Source: CAVOXO01 sp963700425 (GTDB lineage Bacteria; Actinomycetota; Acidimicrobiia; Acidimicrobiales; Microtrichaceae). Taken from it: 64,000 nucleotides of DNA. The notes beneath the pieces are model-generated. The model was not told the DNA's origin. It was given only the letters and a program-made list of their open reading frames with translations, and searched no databases. Positions 54,778-63,944 of the stretch are shown in pieces. Position 1 is the stretch's first letter. Each line of letters opens with the position of its first letter. Position numbers and translations under genes: made by a program. The stretch covers positions 310,001 through 374,000 of the forward strand of contig CAVOXO010000003.1 of NCBI GenBank assembly GCA_963700425.1, read 5' to 3'.

Positions 54778-55344
54778 TCAGTCGTCGATCCACCGGAGCG
54801 GCGGGCAGGTCAGGTCCTTCGGGGGAGGTACCTCCGTCGGGTGGCCGAGATAGATCGCCGCGATCGCCACCGTTCCTCGGTCGAATCCGCACAACTCCGC
54901 GAGTTCCGCAAGATCGGGAACGGCCACCGAGGACCAGAACGTCGCCAGCCCCCGAGCGGTCGCGGCCAACAGCAGCGTCTGGACGGCGGCGGACACCGCG
55001 TCGCGGTTCTCGGCGTCCTCGCCGTCGGACGCACCGGGCGCGACGCCCACGACGATCATCGCCGGAGCGCGGAGGTACTTGACCCTGGTCTTGTCGACCC
55101 GCGGTGCCGCCTCACCACCCGCGTCCATCGCCCGAGCGATCGTGTCGCCGAGCCGGGAGCGTCCTGGGCCGGTGAACACGGCGAAGCGCCACGGTGCGGT
55201 GCCGTGATGGTTGGGAGCCGTGCAGGCAAGCGAACACAGCTCCTCGATCGTGTCCCGGTCGACCGGCCGCTCGGGATCGATACGAAGGCTGGTCCGTCTC
55301 CGCCGAATGACGGTGTCGAAGGGTGCGGGATCCGGAGCGGACAT
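54778..55344 (-). CDS. nitroreductase-family flavoprotein
   Basis: A 188-residue FMN-binding nitroreductase-like protein. FDTVIRRRRTSLRIDPERPV is the start with conserved Arg residues, ACTAPNHHGTAPWRFAVFTG the FMN-binding segment, and AAVQTLLLAATARGLATFWS then IAAIYLGHPTEVPPPK the late motifs. The PNHHGTxPWRF block is like that of the FbiB C-terminal domain and related F420 or FMN reductases, so a link to the neighbouring F420 enzyme is plausible. Substrate unknown. Confidence 0.85.
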   Translation of the reverse strand: MSAPDPAPFDTVIRRRRTSLRIDPERPVDRDTIEELCSLACTAPNHHGTAPWRFAVFTGPGRSRLGDTIARAMDAGGEAAPRVDKTRVKYLRAPAMIVVGVAPGASDGEDAENRDAVSAAVQTLLLAATARGLATFWSSVAVPDLAELAELCGFDRGTVAIAAIYLGHPTEVPPPKDLTCPPLRWIDD

Positions 55345-55350
55345 GGGGGC

Positions 55351-55356
55351 ATCGTA
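55351..55356 (-). promoter_or_regulatory. -10 element (TACGAT), leaderless promoter
   Basis: On the minus strand TACGAT is 6 nt before the ATG of the nitroreductase gene (55344). The opposite strand of the same 95-nt gap has TAGACT at 55413-55418 for the divergent lipoprotein, with a leader of about 15 nt and an AAGGAG ribosome site. Confidence 0.45.
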
Positions 55357-55439
55357 ACGGTGTGCCGGGATCGGGTGATCTCGACCGAACCGGGTGCCCC
55401 GTCGGGTGGCACTAGACTCGCCCGTCGGGAAGGAGCGAT

Positions 55440-57119
55440 ATGTGCCGGGCTCGGCAATCCATCATCGCGGCCCGGCTCGTCGCGACGATGACCGTTGCCG
55501 TGGTGGCCTCGGCCTGCAACGGCGTGATCGGCGAACCCGATCCGCCGTCGACGACGGCGCCGTCGGGTTCGGGTGATCCCACCGACGAGGTCCTGATCGC
55601 GCCCTACGCGAACAGCGGTTGGCCCACCCAGCACGCGGACAGCGCCAATGACCGCCACGTACCCACCGCTCTGGGGGACAGCTATGAGCTCGGGTGGTCG
55701 TCGCTCGGGTCGGCAGTGGTGCTGTCATCCCCGATCGTGGGCGCCGACGGTCGGATCCTCGTCACCACCGCTCTGGGCCCGGGCCACAGCAACCTGCACG
55801 CTTTCGACGCGGCCGGGTCGGTTCTGTGGGAGACCGAGCCGTGGGAGCCAGGTCCCGAGGCCGCGGGCGTGGACAGCTGCGCGGGGCTGTTCAGCCCGGT
55901 CGCGGACGACGAGGGAGACGTCTACCTGACCGATTGCGATCAGCTGTGGGCCTTCTATCCGTCGGGTGACCTGAAATGGGTGATCGACCTACCTGCGGCA
56001 CCGGCTCGCTCGCCGTATCAGGAGGACACCCGGCAGGTCCCGTTCAATCCGCTCTCGGGCCTCATGATCCAACCGGCCGGAGAACTGGTGGGATTGACCG
56101 TCTTCGGTCAGGTGATCATCGTCGATCGTGATGACGGCGAGGAACTCGTCGCTCCCTTCACGTTGCCTGCGCTTCCGGGCGGGGAGGTGGACGTCGCTCT
56201 TCAGACGCCCGCCCTCTGGTCGGGCCGCGACATCGATCCCGACGTCATCGATCCCGCTCTGCAGATGCTCAGCGGCGGGGTGTTCCCCAATCCCAACCCT
56301 CCGGCACAGGACGCCGACGGCACGGTCTATGTCGTGGCGCGCAGCGACGTGTCGGCCGAATGGATGGTCTACACCCTGCGAATCGACCGTTCCGAGTCGG
56401 GGGAGGGATCGGTGTTCGTGAACTGGAGCCAGACCCTCGGCGCAGCCCCCGCGTCGGCGCCGGCCTTGTCGGAGGACCGCTCGTTGCTCTTCGTGGCGGA
56501 CCGGGCCGGGACGGTCCGTGCGGTCGACACCGAGAGCGGCGTGCTGCGCTGGACCGTCGAGGCGGGGGCGACGGGCTCACCGGTGGCGGTGTCTCCCGAC
56601 GGCCCCGTGTTGGTGGCGACGACGACGGGAGACGTGGTGGCGCTCGCCGATGACGGGGCAGTGGAGTGGACATCGACGGTTGCGGCGGAGACCGCGTCGA
56701 TCTACGGAACGGTCGACGGCCTCGGCGGACCGACGGTCCAGGTGGTCGGTTCTCCCGTCGTGACCGACCACTCGGTCGTCCTGAGCCTGGAAGTGTCCTA
56801 TGCCCTCGGTGACGACGATGGTGGCGACGACGTGGCGAGCCGGGTGCCCGTCCACGGGGAGATCGTGTCACTCGACGCAGTCGACGGGGCGCGCACCTCG
56901 ATACTCGCCACGCGGCGCGGCGATGGCAACGGTCAGGTGACCATGTCCACGATCAACGGGGTGCTCGTGGCGCCGAACAGCTGCGCCCGTTCCACCTCGT
57001 CGTCGACCGCTTTCGAGGAGGTGGCCTTCCGGGTTCGGTTCGCCGGATACGCCGTCGACGACTTCACCTGTGGCGTCGACGTCTTCCGACCGACCGACAG
57101 GCCCGCCGCGACCGGGTGA
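55440..57119 (+). CDS. PQQ-type beta-propeller lipoprotein
   Basis: A 559-residue exported protein. ARLVATMTVAVVASAC is a signal with lipobox. After a Pro/Thr/Ser linker the mature chain starts APYANSGWPTQHADSANDRH, the usual entry of PQQ-like propellers, and holds blade motifs such as VSPDGPVLVATTTGDVVALA, LLFVADRAGTVRAVDTESGV and LRWTVEAGATGSPVAVSPDG. The catalytic residues of PQQ dehydrogenases are not visible, so it is more like BamB-type scaffold propellers. ATG 55440 follows GGAAGGAGCGAT. Function unknown, probably extracytoplasmic binding. Confidence 0.8.
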   Translation: MCRARQSIIAARLVATMTVAVVASACNGVIGEPDPPSTTAPSGSGDPTDEVLIAPYANSGWPTQHADSANDRHVPTALGDSYELGWSSLGSAVVLSSPIVGADGRILVTTALGPGHSNLHAFDAAGSVLWETEPWEPGPEAAGVDSCAGLFSPVADDEGDVYLTDCDQLWAFYPSGDLKWVIDLPAAPARSPYQEDTRQVPFNPLSGLMIQPAGELVGLTVFGQVIIVDRDDGEELVAPFTLPALPGGEVDVALQTPALWSGRDIDPDVIDPALQMLSGGVFPNPNPPAQDADGTVYVVARSDVSAEWMVYTLRIDRSESGEGSVFVNWSQTLGAAPASAPALSEDRSLLFVADRAGTVRAVDTESGVLRWTVEAGATGSPVAVSPDGPVLVATTTGDVVALADDGAVEWTSTVAAETASIYGTVDGLGGPTVQVVGSPVVTDHSVVLSLEVSYALGDDDGGDDVASRVPVHGEIVSLDAVDGARTSILATRRGDGNGQVTMSTINGVLVAPNSCARSTSSSTAFEEVAFRVRFAGYAVDDFTCGVDVFRPTDRPAATG

Positions 57120-57132
57120 CTCCCGTGCCGGC

Positions 57133-58636
57133 TCAGCGGGCGACGTCGCCGCGGTCCTGGATCACCCGGGCGCGGACGGTGTAGACGGAATCGCCCGACA
57201 AGACCCCGCCCCGACCGAAGAGGCGTCCGAACTGCCAGTTCGACAGGCCCAGCTCCGGGGTCTCGAAGGCGTACTGTCCGTCGACCCAGCGGGTGAATCC
57301 GTCGCCCACGAAGGGCGCCTCGATGCGGGCGAAGAAGCGGTCGTGCACGGCGCGGTCGGCGGATACGAGCGACGCGACGAAGCGCGGTGCATACGTGTTG
57401 AACAGGTCGACCGCCTCGTCCACGCCGTCGACGAGGCACAGCGACACCTCCGGGCTGTCCTCCCACTCCCATTCGATTCCGAGATCGTCGCGTCCGATCG
57501 CCTCGGTGCGGGGCTCGTCGACCGGCCCTCCCGCCCGGGCCACCGACGCGGTCGTCCACCATGCGGAAGGAATGGCGTCGCGATCGGCGGCCACGACGTG
57601 GAGTTTCGGTTCCGAACCGCGTGCCGCGGCGGCATCGACGAGCGCGCCGAGGAAGCGGTCCACGAGATCGGGCCTCGAACGCGGGATGCAACACGTGTTG
57701 AGGGTGTTGCAGACCTTTCGGTCGAGCGACGCCCTGACAGCGGCCGCGAACCAGTCGGCGTCGGCGTCGTCGGCGGCGACGATCCAGGCTCCACCCGTCC
57801 CGTGCAGGCTGACCGGCGTGCCCGCCTGCCGGGCGATGTCACCCAACTGGGCGACCGCCGTGCCGGACCCGCGGGCGACCGCCAACCCGATCCGTTCGTC
57901 GGCGAACAGCGCCCAGCCGGCTGCGTGCGCTCTCGAATCCACCAGCGAGGCGGTTCCCGCAGGGAGCCCTGCTGCGGCGATGGCCGGATCGAGAGCGTGT
58001 TCGACGATGGCCCGGGCCGTACCGAGAGCGTCCGAGCCGATGCGGAACACCACCGTGTTGCCGGAGCGGATGACCCCACATGCGTCCGCGAAGACGTTGG
58101 GTCGACCCTCGAAGACGAAACCGACGACGCCGAGCGCGGCGCGTATCGACGCCACCGTCCACCCGTCGTGCTGCACCACCGACTGGATCTCGCCACGTCC
58201 CGACGGCGCCGCCGCCCAGCCCCGGAGACCCGAGATCATGTCGGCCCTCATCGAGGCCGTCAGCACGAGACGGGTCACCGACCGGCCCCTGGTCCGAGCG
58301 GAATCGACATCGTCGGCGTTGGCGGCCTCGATGGGCGCGAAGACCGCATCGTCGGCCAACCGGTCGGCGAAGGCGTCGAAGAACGCCGTGATGTCGCCGT
58401 CGGTCACGGTGCCCATGGCGGCGAAGGCGGTGGCCGCCCGTCCGACTGCTGCGTCGGTCACCGCGCCGATGTCGGCGGGGATGTGCAACAGGGTGTCGTC
58501 GGGGCCGGCGGCGATGATCCGGTCGCCGGCGGCGAAGGCGGCCGAGAGCTCCTCGGATGCCGCGGACGACCCTGTTGCCACCCACGATGACGGCCATTCC
58601 GGGGGACACGTGGAGGAGGGGTTCGCTGGCGGACAT
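57133..58636 (-). CDS. ProA-like glutamate-5-semialdehyde/aldehyde dehydrogenase (one frame change)
   Basis: About 501 residues of aldehyde dehydrogenase fold. A leader of about 80 residues (LLHVSPGMAVIVGGN, then after a frame change near 58570 AAFAAGDRIIAAGPDDTLLH) precedes the ProA-like core: TAFAAMGTVTDGDI, ALGVVGFVFEGRPNVFADAC, CGVIRSGNTVVFRIGSDALG, VSLHGTGGAWIVAADDADAD and RASLDRKVCNTLNTCCIPRS, where the first Cys aligns with the ProA nucleophile. QYAFETPELGLSNWQFGR is the end. ProA reduces glutamyl-5-phosphate for proline; the N-terminal extension and altered Cys region make a different aldehyde substrate possible. No proB is nearby. Confidence 0.78.
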
Positions 58637-58643
58637 CCACGAG

Positions 58644-58649
58644 AGGCTA
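58644..58649 (-). promoter_or_regulatory. -10 element (TAGCCT), leaderless promoter
   Basis: On the minus strand TAGCCT is 7 nt before ATG 58636. TAGAGT at 58665-58670 on the plus strand is the likely -10 of the divergent FAD oxidase, so two promoters lie back to back within 60 nt. Confidence 0.45.
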
Positions 58650-58696
58650 CCGGGGGTGCGGCGCTAGAGTCCGGGGCCGAGGCAGAAGGGGATCCC

Positions 58697-60070
58697 ATGA
58701 CCATCGACAACCGGGCGGCGCTGTCGGCCATCGTCGGCAGCGATCACGTTTGGGCCGGCGACGACATCAACGAAGACGTCACCCACGACGAATCCATGGG
58801 TTCGGAGTGGCACTCTCCCGAGGTCGTCGTCGCCCCCGCCGGCTCCGCCGAGGTCGCGGCGGTGCTCGCCTTTGCGAACGAACACCGGATCCCCGTCACG
58901 GCCAGGGGAGCCGGCACCGGGCTGTCGGGGGCGTGCATCCCCCGCGCCGGCGGGATCCTGGTCACCTTCGACCGGATGGCCGAGATACTCGAGATCGATC
59001 CCGACAATCACGTCGCCGTCGTGCAGCCGGGGGTTCGCCTCGATCAGCTCGATGCCGTCCTGGCGCCGCTCGACCTGGTGTACCCGGTCTTTCCCGGTGA
59101 GTACTCGGCCAGCCTGGGTGGCAACGTCAACACGAATGCGGGTGGCATGCGCGCCGTGAAGTACGGGGTCACCCGCCATCACGTCCTGGGGATCGAGGCC
59201 GCGCTGGCCACCGGTGAGCTCCTTCGCTGCGGGGGCAAGACCGTCAAGGTGTCCACCGGATACGACCTGACCCAACTCATCTGTGGATCCGAAGGGACCC
59301 TGGCGCTCGTGACCGAGGCCACGCTGAAGCTCCAGCCGCGTCTGCCGCACGCGGCGACGGTGCTGGCCCCGTTCGAAACCCTCGACGGCGTCACCTCGGC
59401 GGTTCCGCGCATCGTCGACAGCGGCCTCGGCCCGCAGATCCTCGAGTACATCGACCTGCTGACGATGGCGACCATGATCAGCACCTACAACCTCGAGTTG
59501 GGTGTTCCCGAGAACGTCAAGGACAAGGCCCTCGCCTACCTGGTGGTCGTGTTGGAGAACGCGTCGGAGGAGCGGCTCGACGCCGACATCGAGTCGCTCG
59601 GGCTGCTGGTCTCGGACCTGGGGGCCATGGACGTCTACGTCCTCCCGCCGGGTGCCGCCACCGAGATCATCGAGGCGCGTGAGAAGGCGTTCTGGCTCGC
59701 CAAGGCGGCCGGCGCCAACGACATCGTCGACGTGGTGGTCCCGCGGGCCTCGATCCCCGACTTCATGGCGAAGGTCCAGGAGATCGCCACCGAGACGTCG
59801 AGTTGGATCGCCGGGTGCGGACATGCCGGCGACGGAAACGTCCACCTCGGAGTGTTCCAGGCCGACGCCGAGGTGCGCCACGAGGTGATGATGGGTCTGT
59901 TCCGCGCCGGGATGGACCTGGGCGGGGCCATTTCGGGCGAGCACGGTATCGGAACGGAGAAGCGCCCCTATCTCCTCGAGCTCGAAGACCCCGAGAAGTT
60001 GGCGCTGATGCGCCGGATCAAGGCCGCCTTCGACCCGCATGGCATCCTCAACCCGGGCGCCGTGTTCTGA
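58697..60070 (+). CDS. FAD-linked oxidase (GlcD/D-lactate dehydrogenase type)
   Basis: A 457-residue FAD enzyme of the GlcD/DLD family, which oxidises 2-hydroxy acids such as glycolate or D-lactate. HSPEVVVAPAGSAEVAAVLA and VTARGAGTGLSGACIPRAGG form the PCMH FAD-binding loop; FPGEYSASLGGNVNTNAGGM is the second loop; WIAGCGHAGDGNVHLGVF and ISGEHGIGTEKRPYLLELED mark the substrate and metal site of the C-terminal domain. ATG 58697 follows AGAAGGGGAT. It is the first gene of a run with the ThDP enzyme and carboxyltransferase. Confidence 0.9.
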   Translation: MTIDNRAALSAIVGSDHVWAGDDINEDVTHDESMGSEWHSPEVVVAPAGSAEVAAVLAFANEHRIPVTARGAGTGLSGACIPRAGGILVTFDRMAEILEIDPDNHVAVVQPGVRLDQLDAVLAPLDLVYPVFPGEYSASLGGNVNTNAGGMRAVKYGVTRHHVLGIEAALATGELLRCGGKTVKVSTGYDLTQLICGSEGTLALVTEATLKLQPRLPHAATVLAPFETLDGVTSAVPRIVDSGLGPQILEYIDLLTMATMISTYNLELGVPENVKDKALAYLVVVLENASEERLDADIESLGLLVSDLGAMDVYVLPPGAATEIIEAREKAFWLAKAAGANDIVDVVVPRASIPDFMAKVQEIATETSSWIAGCGHAGDGNVHLGVFQADAEVRHEVMMGLFRAGMDLGGAISGEHGIGTEKRPYLLELEDPEKLALMRRIKAAFDPHGILNPGAVF

Positions 60071-60119
60071 CCGGTCGACCACCCTCGAATCCGACCACCG
60101 ATCGCAACGGAGAACCACC

Positions 60120-61667
60120 ATGAACGGAGCCCAGGCGCTCATCCGCACGCTCGTCGACTCCCATGTCGACGTGTGTTTCACCAACCCCGGAACCTCCGAG
60201 ATGCACTTCGTGGCGGCCCTCGACGACGTGGAGGAGATGCGCGGCATCCTCTGCCTCTTCGAAGGTGTCGCCTCGGGTGCGGCCGACGGCTACGCCCGCA
60301 TGGCCGACCGACCGGCCTCCACGTTGCTGCACCTCGGTCCCGGCCTGGGCAATGCGTTCGCCAACCTCCACAACGCCCGGCGAGCCAACACCGCCATGGT
60401 CAACATCGTGGGTGACCACGCCACCTATCACAAGCAGTACGACGCGCCCCTCGAGTCCGACATCGACTCGATCGCCGGCGCGTGCTCGGGAGTGGTCATC
60501 CGCTCGACGACCGCCGATGAGGTTGCCGCCGACGCCGCCCGGGCGGTGGCCGAGGCCACCTCGGGCAGGGGCCGGATCGCCACCCTCATCCTGCCCGCCG
60601 ACTGCTGCTGGCTCGAGGCCCCCGGTCCGGTCACGCCCGTCGCTCCGGCGACGCGACGTGCACCCGACGCAGCGGAGGTGGAGGACCTGGTCGGACGCCT
60701 CGACTCCGACACGGTGCTCATCATCGGCGGAGCCCTCATGCGGGAGGACGGCATGGTGGCAGCGGTTCGGGTGGCGAACGCCTCGGGCGCCCGGTTGTTC
60801 GCGGAGACCTTCCCGGCCCGGCACGAGCGCGGCGCCGGACTGCCCGTTGTCGAGCGTCTCGCGTACCTCGGTGAGTTCGCCCAGATGCAGATCGGCGAGC
60901 CCGCCCGAGTCGTGGTGGTCGACACCGTGGCTCCGGTGTCGTTCTTCGCCTATCCCGACAAGCCGTCGGTACTGACGCCCGACGGAGCCGACATCGTCGT
61001 CATCGACGAGGCCATCGATCCGGTGGCGCTGCTCACGGCCGTGGCCGAGCGCCTGGGCGCCGCGCCGGATGTGGATCGGGCCCCGTTGGCGCGGCCCGAG
61101 CTGCCGAGCGGGCCCCTCACCTCCGAGAGCGTGGCTGCCGTGGTGGGTGCGCTGCTACCCGAGGGCGCGGTCGTCGCCGACGAGGCCAACACGGCGGGCC
61201 TGTTCGCGCCGGGGGCCACCGCCGGCTCACCCCGCCACGACTGGTTGTGCCTCACCGGAGGCGCCATCGGTAGCGGCATGCCGTTGGCGACCGGCGCGGC
61301 GGTCGCCTGCCCCGACCGCAAGGTCGTCTGTCTGGAGGCCGACGGGTCGGCCATGTACACCCTCCAGGCGCTGTGGACCCAACAACGCGAGAACCTCGAC
61401 GTGACGACGATCGTCTATGCGAACCGCTCCTACGCGGTGTTGAACATGGAGTTGTCACGGGTCGGGGCCGACGACATCGGTCCCAAGGCCCGGGCGATGC
61501 TCGACCTCACCCACCCCGACCTCGACATGGTGTCGCTGGCGCAGGGAATGGGCGTACCGGCGACCCGTGCCACCACCTCGGAGGAGTTCGCCGCACAGCT
61601 CCGCGTCGCGCTCGACACGCCCGGCCCGTCGTTGGTCGAAGCGGTCGTGCCGCCTCTCGGTCTGTGA
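60120..61667 (+). CDS. ThDP-dependent enzyme of the acetolactate synthase/benzoylformate decarboxylase family
   Basis: A 515-residue ThDP enzyme. DSHVDVCFTNPGTSEMHFVA opens the Pyr domain and LCLFEGVASGAADGYARMAD carries the catalytic Glu; TLLHLGPGLGNAFANLHNAR follows. The PP domain has GGAIGSGMPLATGAAVACPD and CLEADGSAMYTLQALWTQQR with the Mg-binding D-G-S-x-N-like YANRSYAVLNMELSR. In annotation this group is usually called acetolactate synthase large subunit, but no regulatory subunit or other ilv genes are near, and the FAD oxidase and carboxyltransferase partners suggest 2-oxo-acid turnover. It overlaps the next gene by 4 nt. Confidence 0.87.
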   Translation: MNGAQALIRTLVDSHVDVCFTNPGTSEMHFVAALDDVEEMRGILCLFEGVASGAADGYARMADRPASTLLHLGPGLGNAFANLHNARRANTAMVNIVGDHATYHKQYDAPLESDIDSIAGACSGVVIRSTTADEVAADAARAVAEATSGRGRIATLILPADCCWLEAPGPVTPVAPATRRAPDAAEVEDLVGRLDSDTVLIIGGALMREDGMVAAVRVANASGARLFAETFPARHERGAGLPVVERLAYLGEFAQMQIGEPARVVVVDTVAPVSFFAYPDKPSVLTPDGADIVVIDEAIDPVALLTAVAERLGAAPDVDRAPLARPELPSGPLTSESVAAVVGALLPEGAVVADEANTAGLFAPGATAGSPRHDWLCLTGGAIGSGMPLATGAAVACPDRKVVCLEADGSAMYTLQALWTQQRENLDVTTIVYANRSYAVLNMELSRVGADDIGPKARAMLDLTHPDLDMVSLAQGMGVPATRATTSEEFAAQLRVALDTPGPSLVEAVVPPLGL

Positions 61668-63037
61668 CCGACTGGGTCGACCGCCTCGCCGATGCGGGAT
61701 CGGTGACGACTCCCGACGGCTCCGACGAGTCGGTCCTGGTGCGTCGCGCCGCCATCGGAGGTCATGACGTGGTTCTCGTGGCCTCCGATTTCTCGGTCTC
61801 TGCGGGGACGCTCGGGCGTGCCTCGGCGCGGCGCTTCTCCCAGGGGGTCGACGTTGCACTGGCGGAGCGTCGGGCACTGGTGTGTGTGGCGACGTCGGGA
61901 GGCACCCGGATGGGGGAGGGGACCGCCGCGTTCGTCCAGATGGTGGTCCTGGCCGCGGCCGTGCGGAAGGTCCGCCGGGCGGGTCTGCCGGTCATCGTTC
62001 ATGTCGCCCATCCGACCACCGGAGGGGTGCTCGCCTCGTGGGGGTCGCTCGGCCACGTGACCTTCGCCGAGCCGGGGGCGACCGTGGCGTTCACCGGGCC
62101 TCGGGTCGGCACCGCGCTGGGTGAACCGTTCGACGACCTCGCCGCGCACACTTCCGAGGGATTCTTCGACTCGGGTCTGGTCGACGCCGTGGTGCCCGAC
62201 GATGATCTTCGGGCCGCAATCACCGGAGCGCTCGACGCGCTCGTCGGGGAACCCCATGGCGCCCCGGGGTCACCGGATCAGCCGACGACCCCGCCGGTGC
62301 GGGAGGACGCACCGCGTGGTTGGGCGGCTGTCACGTCGTCGCGCGCACCGGACCGCCCCGATGTGTTCTCCGAGTTGCTGTCCGGGGCGACGTCCATCGT
62401 GCGTCTCCAGGGCGATCGGGTGGGTGGTCGCGACGACGCGACCTGGGCCGGGATCGTCCGGCTCCATGGTCGATCCGTGGCGATGATCGGCACGCTCCGG
62501 GACGGAACGGCGGCGGGGCGACCGTCGGCGGCGGGCCTCCGAACGGCTCGCCGGGTACTCGGAATCGCCGAGGAGCTGGGTCTTGCGGTGGTGACGATCA
62601 TCGACACGTCGGGGGCGGTCATCGGCAGTGAGTCGGAGCGAAGCGGTATCTCCGGTGAAATCGCCCGCTCGATCGATGCCTGGACGGCGGCGTCGGTTCC
62701 GACGATGTCGGTACTGGCCGGATCCGGGTGTGGTGGCGGGGCGCTGGCCTGGCTCGCCGCCGACCGCATCATCGCCGCCGATGACGGGTGGCTGGCGCCC
62801 ATCGCTCCCGAGGCCGCATCGCTCATCGTTCACCGCGACACCGACCATGCTGCCGAGCTGGCCGACGCCCAGGGGGTGGACGCCACGACGCTGGCCGCCG
62901 CCGGCGTCGTCGACGCGGTGCACCCGGTGAGCGTGCTCGCCACCGCGGTGTCGGTCGAGGTCGGCGGCCTCATCGCCACGAATCCGACCGTCCGCGCCCG
63001 TCGTTTCGCGCACCTCGCGCCCACGGGCGGATCGTGA
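61664..63037 (+). CDS. fused AccD-like/AccA-like carboxyltransferase
   Basis: A 457-residue crotonase-superfamily carboxyltransferase with both halves in one chain. The N-half has CVATSGGTRMGEGTAAFVQM, HPTTGGVLASWGSLGHVTFA and EPGATVAFTGPRVGTALGEP as in AccD/MdcD, without the AccD zinc finger. The C-half has VTIIDTSGAVIGSESERSGI, SVPTMSVLAGSGCGGGALAW and LAPIAPEAASLIVHRDTDHA as in AccA/MdcE. No biotin carboxylase or biotin carrier is nearby. It may work like the biotin-independent malonate decarboxylase beta-gamma pair. GTG 61664 overlaps the ThDP gene stop. Confidence 0.82.
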   Translation: MTDWVDRLADAGSVTTPDGSDESVLVRRAAIGGHDVVLVASDFSVSAGTLGRASARRFSQGVDVALAERRALVCVATSGGTRMGEGTAAFVQMVVLAAAVRKVRRAGLPVIVHVAHPTTGGVLASWGSLGHVTFAEPGATVAFTGPRVGTALGEPFDDLAAHTSEGFFDSGLVDAVVPDDDLRAAITGALDALVGEPHGAPGSPDQPTTPPVREDAPRGWAAVTSSRAPDRPDVFSELLSGATSIVRLQGDRVGGRDDATWAGIVRLHGRSVAMIGTLRDGTAAGRPSAAGLRTARRVLGIAEELGLAVVTIIDTSGAVIGSESERSGISGEIARSIDAWTAASVPTMSVLAGSGCGGGALAWLAADRIIAADDGWLAPIAPEAASLIVHRDTDHAAELADAQGVDATTLAAAGVVDAVHPVSVLATAVSVEVGGLIATNPTVRARRFAHLAPTGGS

Positions 63038-63077
63038 CCCGCCGACGTCGGGCCGACGACGACGCCGCGTCGAGCAC

Positions 63078-63923
63078 CTAGCGCAGGCGCCACTCGATCC
63101 GCTGTCCCGACGCGAATCGCTTCTGGCCCTCGGTGAGCAGCTCGGGGTCGTTACCCACGTTCGTGTAGAGGTACATCAGTTCGAGGGCCTGTGTGCGACT
63201 CAGTTCCAGCCCGGTCCACAGGGCCCGGACGGTGCCCATCGTGGCGAGCATCGGGGAGTCGGCGATCTGGCGAGCCGCCCAGTGAGCGGTCTCGGCGAGC
63301 TCGTCGCCCGACACCAGCTCGGAGACCAGTCCGACCTGGTGGGCCCGCTCCGCCGAGAGGCGCTCGGCGCTGCCCAACAGCGACATCCGCATGATCTCCT
63401 GAAACGGCATCTTCTGCAGCAGATGGACCGGCTCGAACGCCGCGGTCATGCCGAAGGTGACGTGGGGATCGAAGAAGGTGGCGTGGTCTGCCGCGATGAT
63501 GAACTCGACCTCGCCCAACATGTAGAAGGCCCCGCCGCAGGCCATGCCGTTGATCGCGGCGATGACCGGCTTCCACAGCCCGTTGGACTTCGGTCCCACC
63601 CAGTCGCCCGGGTCGTCGAAGTTCCACGGGTCGTCGTATCCGACGATCTCCTTTCCGTTGGCGCCCTTGTCGGAGCTGACCGTCTCGGAGCCATCGCCCA
63701 TCGCCTCGGTGCGGTCGATCCCTGTGCAGAACGCCGTGTCGCCGGCACCGGTGAGGACCACGCAGCGGACGTCGTCGTCGGTCTTCAACTCGATCCAGAG
63801 TCGCCGCAGGTCGCGCTGCATCTGCTGGTTGAACGCGTTGTAGCTCTCGGGACGGTTGAGCGTGACGGTGGCGACGCCGTCGTCCTCGCGGTAGAGCAGG
63901 GTCTCGAAGCTGCGGTCGGCCAT
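63078..63923 (-). CDS. enoyl-CoA hydratase/isomerase (crotonase family)
   Basis: A 281-residue crotonase-family enzyme. VATVTLNRPESYNAFNQQMQ is the start, VVLTGAGDTAFCTGIDRTEA the first oxyanion loop, KPVIAAINGMACGGAFYMLG the second with the conserved GxCxG, and FDPHVTFGMTAAFEPVHLLQ the region where hydratases have a catalytic Glu; here Thr/Ala-rich residues make the activity uncertain. ATG 63923 (MADRSFETLLYREDDG) is used instead of the upstream 63944 because a TACGCT -10 element lies 6 nt before it. Possibly a beta-oxidation or CoA-ester isomerase step. Confidence 0.87.
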   Translation of the reverse strand: MADRSFETLLYREDDGVATVTLNRPESYNAFNQQMQRDLRRLWIELKTDDDVRCVVLTGAGDTAFCTGIDRTEAMGDGSETVSSDKGANGKEIVGYDDPWNFDDPGDWVGPKSNGLWKPVIAAINGMACGGAFYMLGEVEFIIAADHATFFDPHVTFGMTAAFEPVHLLQKMPFQEIMRMSLLGSAERLSAERAHQVGLVSELVSGDELAETAHWAARQIADSPMLATMGTVRALWTGLELSRTQALELMYLYTNVGNDPELLTEGQKRFASGQRIEWRLR

Positions 63924-63929
63924 GGGCGC

Positions 63930-63935
63930 AGCGTA
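63930..63935 (-). promoter_or_regulatory. -10 element (TACGCT), leaderless promoter
   Basis: TACGCT on the minus strand ends 6 nt before ATG 63923, supporting that start and a leaderless transcript. Confidence 0.45.
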
Positions 63936-63944
63936 GTGGTGCAC

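Noticed and set aside
57293..58696. A plus-strand open frame reaching far upstream of the FAD oxidase start
   Set aside because: It is antisense to the ProA-like gene; the oxidase begins at ATG 58697 with a ribosome site and a -10 element, and family homology starts there.
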